A program made the translations under genes and the position numbers. From Gammaproteobacteria bacterium (GTDB lineage Bacteria; Pseudomonadota; Gammaproteobacteria; DSM-16500): a stretch of DNA of 64,000 nucleotides. Below the pieces are notes generated by a model that was not told where the DNA came from, ran no database searches, and saw nothing but the letters and a program-made list of their open reading frames with translations. Positions within the stretch are counted from its first letter, which is position 1; each line of letters begins with the position of its first letter. This document shows, piece by piece, positions 51,494-61,904 of the stretch. The DNA lies in the NCBI GenBank assembly GCA_031291255.1, contig JARLJN010000074.1:1-64000 (forward strand), in the 5' to 3' direction.

Positions 51494-53659
51494 TTAACAC
51501 TCTATAGTAACGGGTGTTGAATTAAAATTAATACGAAGCTGCCTCCAACGTGATTGCGCTAAACTGAATCCTACGAAACTACAGAACATAATTATTCCGA
51601 AAATCGATATTAGCCAAACTGTGACCGGTAATGAATACCGAACTATGATAGGACTAGATAAACTATGTGTTGTTACAACCAGCCTGTGATTGAAATCTAC
51701 CTCACCATTCAAATGCACACCATTTTGTGAAGGAACTGAAAATTTATTATAAATAACAGGCAGCTCTATCGTATAAAGACCATTATGATTTGGCTGGTGA
51801 ACATTAAATTTATTTTTATTGATTGAAAACACTCTTTTATAACCATGTGATTCATCCAGAGTCAAATCTGTTGCTGGTATAAATGAAGCAGGAGGATCGG
51901 AAAGAAGCAAAACTTCTTCTGGTCTAATAAGCGACGCTCCTAAATCAATTTTAGTATTGCCAGATAGTGCATATATACGCAAACCATCTTCAGGTTTATT
52001 AATTTGAAATAATGCTTGGAAACGCCCCCTCTGCACTTCAATAACATTTGAGACTGGATGTGCTGGATCACCTACTTTAGCAATAAATATTTTAACTTTT
52101 TCTACATTATCTCTCGTTTTTCCAGTGATTTTTAAATATGAAGCTATATTGTCTGCATTGGATAAATTAAGGATATTACGTGCATCAAGCCAGCCATCGT
52201 ACCAATTTCGTAAATATTTTTCATGTGTAGAGTTTGCGTAAAAGGCATTGTATTCGTAACCCTTAAGATATTGCACATCTGGAAATTGTTGATCTGGCAT
52301 ATGAAATAAGATGACAGGCAGTTGACTTATAGTGATCAATATGAAAATTATAGCCCCAATGTTGCGTGACATGTTTGGAAAACTAACACAGAGAGCAAAG
52401 GATCCCAAAACACTCAAAAATGCCAATAATCGAAATGTAAATTGAATAGCACCAAAAAAGCCCGGTAAAAAAGGAAAAATAATATTGGGCAAAAAAGTTA
52501 ATACAAAAAATATAATAAAACTTAAAAATATGCTAAAAGCGGCAATTCTAAGTCCTTTTTTAGCAAAGAATAGACTTGCAATTCCAGGTATTGTCCACCA
52601 GCCTATAGTAAAGAAAAATTCACGTTTTGTTCCACTCCAGGGCTCGACGAACTGCTTAGGAAAAAAACTCCATGCTCCCGATAAATCTGCGAGGCGACTT
52701 GGGGGATTATGCACATCAAAATTTCCGATATAACTAAAAGACAATTCCTTCAGTGTCATTAAAGCTGGCATCCATTGCCAACTAGATGCTGCCAAACCAA
52801 TTAAAACACCAGCGGCGAGAATAATTTGAAGTTTAATGTTCTCATTAGCTACATTTTGATTTAATTTCTGAGTATCTGCATAAGCTTTAATATTAAAACA
52901 TTTTACTACTTGTACATATAGAGCATTAAGATACATCAAAATAACATTACTAAAAATAAGCAGACCACATAAGACTACCCCATAGAGCATAAAAATATTA
53001 TGACTTAAAGCAAGAATGAAAACTGCCAGTGCCATCGATATGATGACCTTATTGTGCATACTCTTTATTGCAAATGCGTACCCTAGAAGTATCAATGGCA
53101 ATGCACTTTGGCCTAGAGATTCTGAAATCCCGCCTCTTCCATAAAAATTACTGATTAACCACGGGGACATAACATAAGCATATCCACCTAGAAAAGAAAC
53201 CACTCTATTTGCTCCCAGCACTCGTCCAGCAGCATAGAGAACTATTCCAGAAAATGTGAATGCAAAAATAACTATAAGTTGCAATGAAACAATTGCTGAA
53301 ATTCCAATAGAAATCAGCGGGTATGCAAGAGCACTTTGTAAAAAACCATAATACTGAAAAACCGGCGAATCTATCGTAGGTGCTGTTCCATCAATAGAGC
53401 CTCCTCCAAATGTAACATCACGCGGAAAGATAACCCATCGTGGAATCCATTGGCCGTTATTAAATGATTCCTTAAAATTCAGCGCATAACTCACGGCAGG
53501 TCCAAAATCACCACATGCCGTAAATTTACCGGTAAAAACAAAGTGCCCATAAATTAAAAAAGAGATGATAGTAAAAAAAAGAATAAGAGAAAGTTTTTTT
53601 CTTTGAAAAAAAAATTGCGAACTTGCTAAATACAAATGGTGTATTTGATTTTGAATCAT
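51494..53659 (-). CDS. GT-C-like membrane protein (6-pyruvoyl-tetrahydropterin synthase-related domain type)
   Basis: 721 residues: hydrophobic helices from residue 25 to about 460, then a beta-rich periplasmic-like part and a final membrane helix near 690. The first outer loop has ACGDFGPAVSY with an Asp at the usual GT-C position. YGRGGISESLGQSALPLIL near 170 recalls the PTPS-related membrane family (PF10131), often GT-C-like. It follows the promoter region shared with the divergent GT-C gene and lies upstream of the GtrB-like gene, a possible donor-maker. Substrate unknown. Confidence 0.65.
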   Translation of the reverse strand: MIQNQIHHLYLASSQFFFQRKKLSLILFFTIISFLIYGHFVFTGKFTACGDFGPAVSYALNFKESFNNGQWIPRWVIFPRDVTFGGGSIDGTAPTIDSPVFQYYGFLQSALAYPLISIGISAIVSLQLIVIFAFTFSGIVLYAAGRVLGANRVVSFLGGYAYVMSPWLISNFYGRGGISESLGQSALPLILLGYAFAIKSMHNKVIISMALAVFILALSHNIFMLYGVVLCGLLIFSNVILMYLNALYVQVVKCFNIKAYADTQKLNQNVANENIKLQIILAAGVLIGLAASSWQWMPALMTLKELSFSYIGNFDVHNPPSRLADLSGAWSFFPKQFVEPWSGTKREFFFTIGWWTIPGIASLFFAKKGLRIAAFSIFLSFIIFFVLTFLPNIIFPFLPGFFGAIQFTFRLLAFLSVLGSFALCVSFPNMSRNIGAIIFILITISQLPVILFHMPDQQFPDVQYLKGYEYNAFYANSTHEKYLRNWYDGWLDARNILNLSNADNIASYLKITGKTRDNVEKVKIFIAKVGDPAHPVSNVIEVQRGRFQALFQINKPEDGLRIYALSGNTKIDLGASLIRPEEVLLLSDPPASFIPATDLTLDESHGYKRVFSINKNKFNVHQPNHNGLYTIELPVIYNKFSVPSQNGVHLNGEVDFNHRLVVTTHSLSSPIIVRYSLPVTVWLISIFGIIMFCSFVGFSLAQSRWRQLRINFNSTPVTIEC

Positions 53660-53938
53660 TTAGAGTCCTTTCAGAACCACACTAAGCATAAACATATACG
53701 ACTTTTAATTAGTCTATCCCTGTTACGATTGTGGATGATGCCACATGTACTCTCAGTGTCAAGCCACCCTTGTACGTTAAACCCCATGCTTAAATTAAAA
53801 AATATTAATATCTACACCTAACATGATGACTCATTTACTCATCATCAAGATTGATTTTACTTATTATGTCAGTACAATTATCAGATTTTGTTTCTCCCAT
53901 GTAAGAACTGATAAAAGTTATATGCATAAGGAATATTC

Positions 53939-56464
53939 ATGTCTTGGAAAGACCGTTTAACCGCTTTTTTTACAGCACCTGCCATCAATTTCTTCGATTT
54001 TCTAGTAATCGCTTTTCTTCTATTCGGTGGGATGTACTACCTCCATGATTATTTATATTGGGGTGTGGGTTGGGTAGGTGAATCTCAATACGGTGATGCA
54101 GAATTTTGGTGGAACGGAGCAGTACAAGTTGCGGAGGGTATATTTAAAGATAATCCAGGAAAAGGTTTTCGTCCTGGTTACTTCATATTAACTGGCTTCA
54201 CACTTCCTGTGATTGGAATGCTATTTCAACAATTTTACACTTATTTTCTCATCGCATTTCTAACAACTGCTTCTATTTTTTATTTATCCTTACGCCCGTT
54301 GCTAGGCAGATGGGTAGCTGCATGCGTGGTGGGAATGTTAATATTCAACCCATTCACAGCTGAATGGGTTGCAACCTCTACAACTGACAGCACTGGCCTT
54401 ATGCTAAATTTAGCTGCATTAAGTTGTTTGTTATTTGGAGTAAACAATAAATTAAAACGATCCTGGTTAATCGCTTTCGGACTATTTTTCGCGATGGCGA
54501 CATTAACTAGACCCTTAATGACACCATTTATTGGAATCGTACTACTTGCATTGCTTGCATTACCCAAAGAACCTTTTAAAAAACGCTTAGGCATAATGGT
54601 ATGTGTACTGCTTGCATTCACAGCACCCACTTTATTATGGATGACAACACAAAAATTAATAATCAATCAATGGTCATTATCATCCAATGATGCCTCTGCT
54701 TTTTATGCTGCTAGTGATCCAGCTATCCAAGTTTGGAATCCAACTATGTATGGTCATATACAGGAAATTGCAGCCAAACGTAATAACATAAGCCTTACGG
54801 ATGTTGATGAAAAATTAACTAACCGCACCTTTTGGCAAGAGACCATAAAAAATTACCAACTCTATTCACAATATCATTTTAAACGTGCAGCGCCACATGT
54901 ATGGGAGATTGCTCGTTTCTCTCCAAAAATCTCGGTGCATGGAACAGATACTTGGCGTACAGCTTTATTCATTTTAATCACAGCGGGTTTATCACTTTTT
55001 TTCTTGTTTAAAAAAAGGTGGTTTAGATCATTGCTGTGCATAGGATTTGGTATAGCGATATACCAATACACTCCGCTGTTATTATACATGACCTTAATTG
55101 GTGGCACCCTTGCATTACTTAGTGGCAGACGCGCAGAAAAGCTTGGAATATTTTTCTTAAGCGCATACTGGTTTACAGGTGTGTTTGCACTCTATTTAGT
55201 AGGTGGAACCTGGGGAACACCCTCATTTACTGCTTTGTTTGATTTGAATGCGTTAGGTTATCGCCTGGGAACCCAATTCTTTTTTGTGGGTGATTTACTT
55301 GCAGCTTACTGCCTTGTTTGGTTAGCTTATTTTAAATTTAAGCTAACACCTCAACTTGAACTTTCTAATATTAAAAAATTATGTCAGAACTTATTTTGTA
55401 AACCCTCTCCTATTGCAGGAATAGCTGTAATGGGATACATAGGATCTGTTTTAACAGCAACTACAGTGATTTATTTTGTCGGAGGATACGTTGCTATTCA
55501 ACGAGCTTATGTTCGCACCCATGCAGAAGCAACATTATTTCCCACTTTAGAACCTATCAATAATCTATATAAACAGCGCGCTGGACATAATGTTGCTCTT
55601 GGCATCAGCAAACAGGGAGCACTCACTAACTTAGTTCCCAATAAAGCTGACTTTATATTCACAGGAACCATTAGTCCTTTTATTTGGAACTTGTCAGGAC
55701 AAGAACGTGTGCAACTTAAAGTTTATGCTCAAAATAAAATGCATCCTATCACTATGGGGCCTAGTTCTATTTATCTTGATATCCCTAAGCATATTCAAAT
55801 CAAAGATTGGGCAGGCCACAGAGGTGCTTTCATTGTTCGTCAAATAACAGATCAGCATAATGTCAGCAACCTTCCTTATTATTTAACAAACCCAGAAATT
55901 ATCGCTTTTTTTCCTCTCGCCTCGGATGAAAAAAGTTACGACTTATCAAAAGCAATCTGGTTTCCTCTTGTGAAAAATGCCACTCAACTTGCAAGTGACG
56001 GTCACTTGCAAAGCGGTAATAATAAAATCAATTGGAGTCAAGATTCTGGTTCAGCACATTTTCAGAGAAGATTTTATTTAACGCCCCAAGTGCATAATAA
56101 AAAAATTCTGTTATCTTTAAATACTAAAACAGCTATAGGCACATCAGAGCTCAGTTTTTCATATGCATTGGCTAAACCCTCTAGTGAAAACAAATCATCA
56201 TTAGCTGATAAATATTACGATGTCGAAATCACAGCGATTAGTAACAAGAACCCTACTCAACGCCGCGTTATTTTAAAAGCGCATAACCCAGTTGCAACCA
56301 AAGATAAAGACGACTCTATAAATAGAGTTAATTTTACTCTTCCGCCACATACTCAAAATGTAGAAATCACATTTGATAACCTTTTACCTAAAACAGATAT
56401 ATGGTTTTATGAATTCAATTTAAGTGCAAATGATTTTGTACTTGCAACTACAAGGAAGAATTAA
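53939..56464 (+). CDS. GT-C-like glycosyltransferase, polytopic
   Basis: 841 residues. After one N-terminal helix, the first periplasmic loop has QYGDAEFWWNGA (D-A-E, like the DxE/DxD of GT39/ArnT-type enzymes) and KGFRPGYF. About 12 helices follow up to 520, then a soluble C-terminal domain of about 300 residues that is beta-rich. It has AAGGA upstream of the ATG. The next gene, a methyltransferase-GT2 fusion that may make a polyprenyl-phosphate sugar, starts right after its stop, which suggests a donor-transferase pair. Confidence 0.7.
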   Translation: MSWKDRLTAFFTAPAINFFDFLVIAFLLFGGMYYLHDYLYWGVGWVGESQYGDAEFWWNGAVQVAEGIFKDNPGKGFRPGYFILTGFTLPVIGMLFQQFYTYFLIAFLTTASIFYLSLRPLLGRWVAACVVGMLIFNPFTAEWVATSTTDSTGLMLNLAALSCLLFGVNNKLKRSWLIAFGLFFAMATLTRPLMTPFIGIVLLALLALPKEPFKKRLGIMVCVLLAFTAPTLLWMTTQKLIINQWSLSSNDASAFYAASDPAIQVWNPTMYGHIQEIAAKRNNISLTDVDEKLTNRTFWQETIKNYQLYSQYHFKRAAPHVWEIARFSPKISVHGTDTWRTALFILITAGLSLFFLFKKRWFRSLLCIGFGIAIYQYTPLLLYMTLIGGTLALLSGRRAEKLGIFFLSAYWFTGVFALYLVGGTWGTPSFTALFDLNALGYRLGTQFFFVGDLLAAYCLVWLAYFKFKLTPQLELSNIKKLCQNLFCKPSPIAGIAVMGYIGSVLTATTVIYFVGGYVAIQRAYVRTHAEATLFPTLEPINNLYKQRAGHNVALGISKQGALTNLVPNKADFIFTGTISPFIWNLSGQERVQLKVYAQNKMHPITMGPSSIYLDIPKHIQIKDWAGHRGAFIVRQITDQHNVSNLPYYLTNPEIIAFFPLASDEKSYDLSKAIWFPLVKNATQLASDGHLQSGNNKINWSQDSGSAHFQRRFYLTPQVHNKKILLSLNTKTAIGTSELSFSYALAKPSSENKSSLADKYYDVEITAISNKNPTQRRVILKAHNPVATKDKDDSINRVNFTLPPHTQNVEITFDNLLPKTDIWFYEFNLSANDFVLATTRKN

Positions 56465-56465
56465 G

Positions 56466-57929
56466 ATGACAATAACAACCCATAATGAAGTTTTTGTACC
56501 TGCAGATGAAGGTAATATGCCTTTTGAAAACAATAGTCATTTGAAAAACGTACAATCATTTTATGATCAAGCCGGAGCTTGTATTACTTGGGCAGGACAC
56601 CAGTATAGACGTATACTGGCGCGCTATTATCAAAGATTAATTCCAGCTAACGCAAGCGTGCTCGAAGTGGGTTGCGGTGATGGCGAGCTATTATCACACT
56701 TGGCAAATACTGATGTGACAGGTGTAGATCTATCTCCTATTCAAATTGCATTGGCGCAGAAAAAAATCCCGCATGGCAAATTTGAAATGCAATCGGGTGA
56801 ACACCTGCAACTTAATAGAAAATTTGATTACATTGTTCTTTCTGAAACAGTCAATCAAGCGAGTGATGTACAACAAATATTTGAAAAACTTAAAACCGTA
56901 TCTCATCCTAGAACACGGCTACTCCTTAATTTTTATAATACTGCTTGGCGTCCATTGCTTAGCTTTGCAACTCTATTAGGATTTAAGGCTAAGCAGCCTG
57001 CTAGCAATTGGTTAAATTCATATGATGTTAAAAACATGCTTGAATTAGCGGGTTGGGATGTCATCAAACAGCAGAGACGTATATTATTGCCGCTGCAAAT
57101 AGTTGGTCTAGATAGACTCATGAATCGATTCCTTGCGCCTCTTCTACCATGGTTTTGTTTGACTACTTTTCAAATTGCACGCCCTATCAGTCCTCCAAAA
57201 TCAAAATTACCATCTATCTCGGTCATTATTCCCGCTCGCAATGAGGCAGGAAATATACATGCTGCTATTAAACGTATGCCTAAACTAGGCAGTCATACAG
57301 AAGTTATTTTTATTGAAGGACTTTCAAAAGATAACACCTGGGATGAAATACAACGAGTAGCACGTGAAGAATCTGATAACTGGGATATAGTCACGCTGCA
57401 ACAAACAAAAAAAGGAAAAGGGAATGCAGTACGTGAAGCATTTGATATTGCCAAAGGTGATATCTTGATAATTCTCGATGCAGATCTTACTATGCCGCCT
57501 GAAGAGCTAGGTAAATTTTACGATGTGCTTGCCTCTGGTAAAGCAGAATTTTGCAATGGTGTTCGTCTAGTCTATCCTATGGAAAAACAAGCCATGCGAT
57601 TTTTAAATCTATGTGCAAATAAATTTTTTGGTATTGTTTTTACGTGGGCTTTAGACAATCCAATTAAAGATACACTGTGCGGCACTAAAGCATTATACAG
57701 AGAGGATTATCTCCGTATTGCCGCTAATCGTTCTTACTTTGGTGAGTTTGATCCTTTTGGAGATTTTGATTTACTATTTGGTGCTGATCACCTATTACTT
57801 AAAATTGTAGATATGCCTATACATTACCGTGATCGCACTTATGGTTCGACTAACATTAGTCGTTGGAGACATGGCGTATTACTTCTTCGTATGCTGTTGG
57901 TTGCTATACGTAAGATCAAGCTAGGATAA
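56466..57929 (+). CDS. Methyltransferase-GT2 (DPM1-like) fusion
   Basis: 487 residues with two domains. Residues about 40-200 form a class I methyltransferase (VLEVGCGDGELLSHL, GVDLSPIQIAL). Residues about 250-480 form a GT2 of the dolichol-phosphate-mannose-synthase kind: SVIIPARNEAGNI, IEGLSKDNTWDEI, ILDADLTMPPEEL and DTLCGTKALYREDY. There are no clear C-terminal membrane helices. AAGGAAG lies before the ATG, which starts one base after the stop of the preceding GT-C gene. It may load a sugar on polyprenyl phosphate and methylate it or its product. Such fusions are known from other genomes, as recalled. Confidence 0.85.
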   Translation: MTITTHNEVFVPADEGNMPFENNSHLKNVQSFYDQAGACITWAGHQYRRILARYYQRLIPANASVLEVGCGDGELLSHLANTDVTGVDLSPIQIALAQKKIPHGKFEMQSGEHLQLNRKFDYIVLSETVNQASDVQQIFEKLKTVSHPRTRLLLNFYNTAWRPLLSFATLLGFKAKQPASNWLNSYDVKNMLELAGWDVIKQQRRILLPLQIVGLDRLMNRFLAPLLPWFCLTTFQIARPISPPKSKLPSISVIIPARNEAGNIHAAIKRMPKLGSHTEVIFIEGLSKDNTWDEIQRVAREESDNWDIVTLQQTKKGKGNAVREAFDIAKGDILIILDADLTMPPEELGKFYDVLASGKAEFCNGVRLVYPMEKQAMRFLNLCANKFFGIVFTWALDNPIKDTLCGTKALYREDYLRIAANRSYFGEFDPFGDFDLLFGADHLLLKIVDMPIHYRDRTYGSTNISRWRHGVLLLRMLLVAIRKIKLG

Positions 57930-57931
57930 TC

Positions 57932-58018
57932 GTAGAGTGGCACGGTGTGTTTTTTACACCGTAATCCACCAGTTTTATTTTGGTGGATTACGGCCCTTTA
58001 GGGCCTAATCCACCCTAC
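57932..58018. repeat. GTAGGGTGGATTA palindrome ending inside fcl
   Basis: Outer GTAGAGTGG/CCACCCTAC and a perfect inner GTAATCCACC/GGTGGATTAC (57961-57970, 57982-57991) around an 11-nt loop. It is the same family as the repeat at 19169-19210. Its right end overlaps the last codons of the fcl gene and supplies that gene's TAG. It lies between two convergent genes and may terminate both. Confidence 0.72.
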
Positions 58019-58952
58019 ATTTCTCACTTTCATTTTTAACATACCAATCATATGTGGTTTTCAATCCTTGTTCTAAACCAATTTGAGCCTTCCATCCTAG
58101 CTTATTAATTTTTTCTGTATCGACTAATTTTCTCAGGGTGCCATCTGGTTTACTTGTATCAAAAATAATTTCACCCTCAAACCCAACTACCTTACAAATC
58201 AACTCTGCGACTTCTTTTATACTCACTTCTTCGCCTGTACCCACGTTTAACATAGGTTTATGTCCTGCTTTTTTCATCACAAACAAACAGGCAGCTGCCA
58301 TATCATCCACATGCAAAAATTCTCTCATAGGCTTACCTGTTCCCCATATACTAAGAGTTTTTGATTTATTTATTTTAGCTTCATGTGCTTTACGCATAAG
58401 AGCAGGCAAAACGTGCGAATTCTCTAAATGAAAGTTATCACCAGGACCATATAAATTTGTTGGCATGACTGAAGCATAATCCGTGCCGTATTGAGAATTA
58501 TAGGATTCACACATTTTGATACCTGCTATTTTTGCAATAGCATAAGGTTCATTTGTCGATTCTAATTCACTTTGTAAAAGATACTCTTCTTTCATAGGCT
58601 GAGAGCAAGCACGAGGATAAATACACGAACTACCAAGAAACAATAATCTTTTAACACCACTCTGACGAGCTGCTTCCATCAAATTAAGTTGTATTATGAG
58701 ATTTTGATAAATAAAATCACCACGATAAACATTATTCGCATGAATGCCGCCAACTTTAGCTGCGGCCATGAAAATATATTCAGGGCGTTCCCTAGCCATA
58801 AAATCATTTACTTGAGCTTGGTTTGTTAAATCTAATTCTTCTCGCCCACGCGTGAGAATATTATTATAGCTTTCATTTTTTAACGCTCTAACAATTGCAG
58901 AACCTACTAAACCTCTGTGGCCTGCCACAAAAATTTTATCGTTTGTTTGCAT
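58005..58952 (-). CDS. fcl: GDP-L-fucose synthase
   Basis: Converts GDP-4-keto-6-deoxymannose to GDP-L-fucose (epimerase and reductase). 315 residues with VAGHRGLVGSAIVRAL, AAAKVGGIHANN, FLGSSCIYP (catalytic Ser, Cys), YAIAK (YxxxK), MPTNLYGPGDNF and the REFLHVDDMA loop, all diagnostic. It completes the pathway begun by gmd. The final four residues (CRVD) and the stop are read from an extragenic palindrome, so the original C-terminus was altered. It stands in a two-gene minus-strand unit with a GT-C-like gene. Confidence 0.94.
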   Translation of the reverse strand: MQTNDKIFVAGHRGLVGSAIVRALKNESYNNILTRGREELDLTNQAQVNDFMARERPEYIFMAAAKVGGIHANNVYRGDFIYQNLIIQLNLMEAARQSGVKRLLFLGSSCIYPRACSQPMKEEYLLQSELESTNEPYAIAKIAGIKMCESYNSQYGTDYASVMPTNLYGPGDNFHLENSHVLPALMRKAHEAKINKSKTLSIWGTGKPMREFLHVDDMAAACLFVMKKAGHKPMLNVGTGEEVSIKEVAELICKVVGFEGEIIFDTSKPDGTLRKLVDTEKINKLGWKAQIGLEQGLKTTYDWYVKNESEKCRVD

Positions 58953-58980
58953 TACATCTCCTTAATTAATCATTATTCCT

Positions 58981-61860
58981 TTATATAAAACCAATAAATT
59001 TAATTTGCGCACCTATTGGCCTGTTATCACCACCTGGAAGCTTCTGACCTTCGCTAAAATGAAACTCCACTTTGTGCTTAGAAAAACTAGATATCACTGG
59101 TACAGTAACATCAAAATTTCCAGTTTTAAGTTTGCTTTCAGAAATCTTCTTTCCATCAACTAAAATTGTTAATGTAGATCCTGCGAACTGTTTATCAATT
59201 TGTGGAATCATCCCTTGAATTATTAACTCACTATTTAATTTTGGCTGTTTTAATTGAAAAAATGAATCCCTTGAAATCCAACCATCTTCAAAAATTCCTG
59301 AATATTCGAGATCATTGTTAGCAAGATCTTTAGGGAACTCCTTAATTGAAGCAGGAGAATTTAAGTTCTGATAATCCTCTTCAGAAATGAGAGAAAGATT
59401 ACGAACAAAAGTTACTACTTGTCTTGTATCCAAGTTAAGATTCTTATTGAATAAATTCATAATGCCTTTTCTATGGGAAGGAAACAATACACCATCAGCA
59501 TTCATATCTGTAGCTACGTAGGACTTCCCTTCAATCATTTGTGGAGAAAACAACTCTGAAAATACACGTGCAGAACCACTACCCATTACAGGAAATGAGA
59601 CTCTTGTTTTGCCTACAGCGGTAACCTGAGGTAATTTATTCAAACCATCTCCATTAAAACTATTTGTCAAAGCAATTTCCATTCTAAATTTTTGACCTGG
59701 ATTAAACACTTTCATTAAAAGATAACGCCCAACAGATTGCATACTTTTATCAGGGTAAAAATAATCATTTTCTAAATTAAAAAGAGATAAATTTTTCATA
59801 TTGCTATCTATCACAGAATGGTAAACTCTGCCTAGTGTAGAATCGATAAACACAAGGTGATTACTGACTTCGCTCAATTTTTTTAAAGTAAAATTATGCT
59901 GAGATTCTATAGTAGAATATCGCCTATTAAATACACTTCTAAGACTGGTGTCAGCAATTATGAAACCATTACTACAATCATTTTTGTTATTACAAAATTC
60001 ATTTTCCGTAAAATTTATTAATGAATGATGCGCATCATGCAGATTAAAACTGTCTGAATAAAAACTTTCACTGAAATAAGTATCTGCAATTTTCTTCGCT
60101 TTCGCGCCATAAAATAGCTTGCTGTGTACAGCCGGCATCAAGTACAAATCATCAGACATCGCTCCGACTATAAAATTACTTGGTGAAGTGAGAGGAATGA
60201 AACGGTGATGTATAGATTGAAGTGCCTGAGACTTGATAATACTTATATTAAAATCATCAGAAAGCAATAAAGTATCTTTTGGGAGACCTGAAATTAAATT
60301 TCTGTATTCTTGGTTAATCTTACTCGATGATCCGTATGGTATTTCACTAAAAAGACCTGGTGTTACCGACTTGCCTCTATCTAAATAAAAAGATATAGCA
60401 CCATATCCTGACATAATTAAAACTAGAAAAAATAAATTCCGTAAATAATCATTTTTAATGCGCTCAAATACTGACATCACTAGTACTGAAATTAAAAAGG
60501 GTTGTATATACATAGATAATTTAAACAAACCAAAACCATATTGTTTTATAAAAAAATCAAATCCTAAAACTAGCATCACAAACGCAGTAATTGCTGGCAA
60601 ACTAGCTCGTCCTAGAATTAATTTTATAGTTGCACTGATGACAAATAATGTTAGCAATGCACCACAAATAATGTCAGCACACATAAACAATTCAGCTTTT
60701 TCAACCATGAGGCCTGCAAAACCCCACAAGTTACCCAACCCGCTAGGCAATAAGAAGTATGGAAACAATGCTACTTGCAACACAGCTGATTCTGAAGTGA
60801 CTTTATACTCACGAATAAAAAATTCAAATATAGCCAGTAAATGTATGTTTAGAAAAAATATAATAAATATTATTGAACTTAAAAATGTATGAAAAAATAT
60901 TTTGTTTGGACGCCATCCTTTCCAAGTATTAATTATGAAATATATTATGCTTGAGATAACTAAAAATGGAATCAATTCCATATACATCATTAACAATACC
61001 GATAAAATAATAGCAATGAGCAAGCCCTGTTTTATGCCATTAAATTTATTATGTGTTGTGAACGGTTGACATATTAAAATGATAGAAGTCATTAATAAGC
61101 TCAAACCAATGACTTGAGTGATAAGCTGAGATAGTGTACCTAATACTGTTAAAGCGGAACAACTTAATACTAAACAAGTGACTAAAGCAATAGAGTAATT
61201 ACGACGTGATAAATAGACTAGTGCACCTGTTGTACTAATGAGTATAAGATGAAAAGAAACAATGACTGGCATAAAAATCTGTAATGGATTTAGATGAGTG
61301 CAGCCACTTACCCAGGCCAATATTAATTCAGACCCGGGTCGAATCATATCAGGGACCTGCCAAAACCAGAATAAGAGACTAAAATCTTTTCTCTGAATAA
61401 GATCGGTTGTATTTGGTATTTGAAAAAATCCATGATCAAGGAATCGCGCAGCTCCTAAAGCATAGTTTGTCATATCATCATTGCCAAAACTCACCCAGTC
61501 GAATCCGTATCTTAAAAGAGAGAATCCCACTAGACACAAAGCGAAAAAAAATATTCCAGCAAAAGGGAGATAGTATTTAGTTGGAAATAATGGCTTTTTC
61601 CATAAAAGAAGCCCAATACTGTTGAGAAGAAGGATAGTACCTAAAAGTAAAGCAAAGTGACCTACCGGAATACCCAACCGATTTAGCCAAAACACAAATA
61701 ATATGGTTATAGAAAACCCAACGACTGGCGCAAGCAACAGGTTTTGCATGGTATTTCGTTGAGATCGTAACAAACTCAGAGCTGCATAGCCAACAACACA
61801 CCAATAACTAAATAAAAATATTGGTATGCAAAAGGCAATGAGGTGATATATCGCGTCCAT
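58981..61860 (-). CDS. GT-C-like polytopic membrane protein, very large
   Basis: 959 residues: about 12 hydrophobic helices up to 480, then a 470-residue soluble C-terminal part, probably periplasmic, with beta-rich ending. The first big loop has SFGNDDMTNYALGAARFLDHG, with an acidic pair at the usual GT-C metal site. The N-terminal LLLAPVVGFSITILF recalls the 801-residue protein at 34.6-37.1 kb. It is 28 nt upstream of fcl, so a fucose-linked function is possible. No family name recognised with certainty. Confidence 0.62.
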   Translation of the reverse strand: MDAIYHLIAFCIPIFLFSYWCVVGYAALSLLRSQRNTMQNLLLAPVVGFSITILFVFWLNRLGIPVGHFALLLGTILLLNSIGLLLWKKPLFPTKYYLPFAGIFFFALCLVGFSLLRYGFDWVSFGNDDMTNYALGAARFLDHGFFQIPNTTDLIQRKDFSLLFWFWQVPDMIRPGSELILAWVSGCTHLNPLQIFMPVIVSFHLILISTTGALVYLSRRNYSIALVTCLVLSCSALTVLGTLSQLITQVIGLSLLMTSIILICQPFTTHNKFNGIKQGLLIAIILSVLLMMYMELIPFLVISSIIYFIINTWKGWRPNKIFFHTFLSSIIFIIFFLNIHLLAIFEFFIREYKVTSESAVLQVALFPYFLLPSGLGNLWGFAGLMVEKAELFMCADIICGALLTLFVISATIKLILGRASLPAITAFVMLVLGFDFFIKQYGFGLFKLSMYIQPFLISVLVMSVFERIKNDYLRNLFFLVLIMSGYGAISFYLDRGKSVTPGLFSEIPYGSSSKINQEYRNLISGLPKDTLLLSDDFNISIIKSQALQSIHHRFIPLTSPSNFIVGAMSDDLYLMPAVHSKLFYGAKAKKIADTYFSESFYSDSFNLHDAHHSLINFTENEFCNNKNDCSNGFIIADTSLRSVFNRRYSTIESQHNFTLKKLSEVSNHLVFIDSTLGRVYHSVIDSNMKNLSLFNLENDYFYPDKSMQSVGRYLLMKVFNPGQKFRMEIALTNSFNGDGLNKLPQVTAVGKTRVSFPVMGSGSARVFSELFSPQMIEGKSYVATDMNADGVLFPSHRKGIMNLFNKNLNLDTRQVVTFVRNLSLISEEDYQNLNSPASIKEFPKDLANNDLEYSGIFEDGWISRDSFFQLKQPKLNSELIIQGMIPQIDKQFAGSTLTILVDGKKISESKLKTGNFDVTVPVISSFSKHKVEFHFSEGQKLPGGDNRPIGAQIKFIGFI

Positions 61861-61904
61861 GAAGTGAATACTTCCTATTTATTTTTAACTAAATTTTTTT
61901 ACTC

